Positions 30,898 to 32,486 of a DNA stretch of 32,486 nucleotides are shown here, piece by piece. The stretch covers positions 1 through 32,486 of the forward strand of contig JBBHKE010003181.1 of the NCBI GenBank assembly GCA_037447655.1. The letters are read 5' to 3'. Position 1 is the first letter of the stretch. Every line of letters starts with the position of its first letter. This stretch comes from Zygnema cylindricum (lineage: Eukaryota > Streptophyta > Zygnematophyceae > Zygnematales > Zygnemataceae). The notes below the pieces were generated by a model that ran no database searches, was not told where the DNA came from, and saw nothing but the letters and a program-made list of their open reading frames with translations. The translations under genes were made by a program, and so were the position numbers.

Positions 30898-32402
30898 TCA
30901 CTCGACATCGGAATCTTCCTCGTCGGCCCACCGAAGAACTGGAGTCACATTTTTTTTTTTTTTAACAAACGGAATACTATTCTCATTTACCTCCACTCCC
31001 GGAGCTTTCTCCGTTGTTTCCGTTTTTTCCACTGTTTCCGTTGTTCCCGATGTTTCAGTTTTCCCCGTCTCCGTTTTCTCCGTTTCTTCGGTTTTCTCCG
31101 GTTGTTCTGTTTTTTCGAAGGAAGGTCCTCCCTCGGAAGAAGTCGAAATACTAATATTTGAAACTTGTCCTTTTTTGTCTAATTCGTCCTTTTTGTCGTT
31201 TTCCTCCACTTGAGAACCCTCTGGTACAATTTCAGTTTTACCCACTTTTTGAGAGTTTTCCGGTACGATTGTCTTACCCGTTTGAGAATTTTCCGGTACA
31301 AACAATTTTCTACCTACTTGAGAATCTGAATCCTCCGGTACAAATTCTTTGGCGTGAACCGAAAGAGTCGAATTCTTCGACTCACTGTTGTCACTAAATA
31401 AAGCGACAGGTGTCAAATTAGAGACAGGTGTCGAATAAGTTACAGGTGTCGAATTAGTGAGAGGTGTCAAATTGTCATCGGCTGAAAGAAGAGTTAATGG
31501 TTTTTCCACCAAAAGTTCTTTGTCCGGTATGTAAAAAACAGGTCTTTTTCTGGGATCCATTTTTCGAAAAGTAATCGAGATTCGTTTATTTTGGACGGCT
31601 GGGATGGCATGTTTTGCCACGTCAGCACCCGCACCGTTAATTACCAGGACAGATCTGCATTCCAAAAAAATAAAAATAAGAGCAATATCACTTTGTCTAT
31701 TATTATGATTTTCATTCTTATCACTTTCTTTTATTATTATCACTTTCTTATTGTTTTTTTATCACTTTCTTATCCCTTTCATTTGACTTTCTTTTCCTTA
31801 TCACCGTCTTACAACCTTATCCCTTTCTTGACAAATTGTTATCATCTGCTTATCACTTTCTTACCAATTTCTTCTAATTTCTTATTCCTATCACTTTCTA
31901 ATCACTTTCTTTCCGCCTACTTATCGCTTTCCTATCTCGACCTTATCACTTCCTCTTCCTTCTCACTTTCTAATCACTTTCTTATCAATTCCTTATCGTT
32001 TCTTATCACTTTTTTATTATTTCTTAATGTTTCGTATTTGTTACTTATTGCTTCTCATAACTTCCTTATCACTTCAATCTCAGTTTGTTCTCACTTTCTA
32101 ATTACTTTCTCTTCACTTTCTTATCACTTTTTATCACTTTCTTCTTACTATCTCACCTCTCTTCTTCTTCTCTCTCATCTTTCTTCTTTCTTCTCTCTTC
32201 TTTCTTCTCTATCTTGTTACTTTCTTATCAGTTTTTTAGTGTTATCCCGTTTTTCTTACCCTCTGGGTAACAAGACTCTCGTGACTCCTTTGAACTCCCC
32301 AGGAGCGACAACTGTCAGAGTGCTTCCAAAGACGATGTAGGCGTCACTCAGGAGGGAGAGGGTACAAAAGGGACGTAAAAAGTCGTGGTGGTCAATGTGT
32401 GG
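30898..32402 (-). CDS. ALKBH9/10-like Fe(II)/2-oxoglutarate RNA demethylase, last two exons (5' partial)
   Basis: Exons on the - strand: 32402-32260 (acceptor TTTTCAG, donor GTAAG) and 31654-30898 (acceptor AATGCAG), joined through a split glycine codon, about 299 aa visible. The first exon reads PHIDHHDFLRPFCTLSLLSD, then VFGSTLTVVAPGEFKG; the second starts SVLVINGAGADVAKHAIPAV, then KRISITFRKMD. This matches the C-terminal half of plant ALKBH9/ALKBH10 m6A demethylases. The iron ligands H-x-D (HID) and distal H (AKHAIP), and the 2-oxoglutarate arginines (KRISITFR), are all present, so the fold looks intact. Known members remove N6-methyl from adenosine in RNA; that activity is inferred here. 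A tail of about 218 residues follows, with four VPE(N/D/G)SQ repeats, TPV repeats and a TEK/TET run. The 605-bp intron is built of repeats. Upstream exons lie beyond the right edge. Confidence 0.9.
31662..32250. repeat. degenerate 'TTATCACTTTC' repeat filling the ALKBH-like intron
   Basis: Dozens of variants of TTATCACTTTC or CTTATCACTTTCTTATC occupy almost the whole intron (GAAAGTGATAAG on the coding strand). The 249-aa + strand frame at 31591-32340 is a serine/leucine/phenylalanine translation of this repeat and not a gene. Confidence 0.85.
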
Positions 32403-32410
32403 CTGAAAAC

Positions 32411-32412
<2 letters not shown>

Positions 32413-32486
<74 letters not shown>
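32413..32486 (+). repeat. (GA) microsatellite, at least 37 units, runs off the window
   Basis: 74 uninterrupted bases of GA to the last base. On the coding strand it is a CT tract about 10 bp before the acceptor of the ALKBH-like exon, so it belongs to the preceding intron and acts as, or extends, its polypyrimidine tract. Confidence 0.95.

Noticed and set aside
31591-32340. 249-aa + strand open frame
   Set aside because: It is the antisense of the ALKBH-like exons and of the TTATCACTTTC repeat intron; composition is almost only S, L, F, Y and H.

Overview
This window looks like nuclear DNA of a streptophyte (a land plant or a charophyte alga). Two intron-containing genes belong to families I know from plants: a DUF1685 protein and an ALKBH9/10-type RNA demethylase. 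Both have GT-AG introns of about 600 bp with T-rich 3' ends. The rest is retrotransposon wreckage, small inverted-repeat elements and simple-sequence DNA, which suggests a large, repeat-rich genome. I cannot name the species; a Chara-like alga or an early-diverging land plant would fit, but that is a guess.

Layout. 1-4688: the 3' part of a Ty1/copia retrotransposon on the + strand (gag end, protease, integrase, reverse transcriptase, RNase H, polypurine tract, 3' LTR), broken by several stops and frameshifts. 4689-7687: the 5' part of a Ty3/gypsy element on the - strand (LTR, tRNA-Met-like primer site, gag, protease, RT), also broken. The copia LTR cuts straight into the gypsy RT/RNase H coding frame, so copia is nested inside gypsy; the rest of gypsy should lie left of the window. 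7700-8345: an LTR-like relic related to the LTR at 14700-15150. 8346-14400: AT-rich, gene-free DNA with short tandem repeats, strong palindromes and a family of small elements with inverted ends starting CACCGCGAATCG. 14700-16500: a third retrotransposon remnant (LTR with TATA box, then a broken gag). 16678-16959: a BED-zinc-finger-like fragment on the - strand. 16960-23244: gene-free, with a large purine/pyrimidine block (19119-19849) that contains a perfect 173-bp direct repeat.

23447-25613: the DUF1685 gene (three exons, about 320 aa). Its last codons and 3' UTR are tandemly repeated three times downstream. 25880-30897: gene-free, with CT minisatellites, an AT-rich 'CAATACGATATTACG' satellite carrying a small inverted-repeat element (28372-28582), and very AT-rich DNA. 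30898-32402: the last two exons of the ALKBH9/10-like gene on the - strand. It has a complete Fe/2-oxoglutarate motif set for the part seen, plus a repetitive acidic C-terminal tail of about 218 aa. The window ends inside its next intron, in a GA microsatellite.

The best leads are a small-element family whose target-site duplication (TA) can be read directly, because one copy sits in a tandem repeat whose other units supply the empty site; the nested retrotransposons; the tandem duplication of a gene's 3' end; and the repeat-built tail and intron of the ALKBH-like gene. I found no RNA genes and no CRISPR array.
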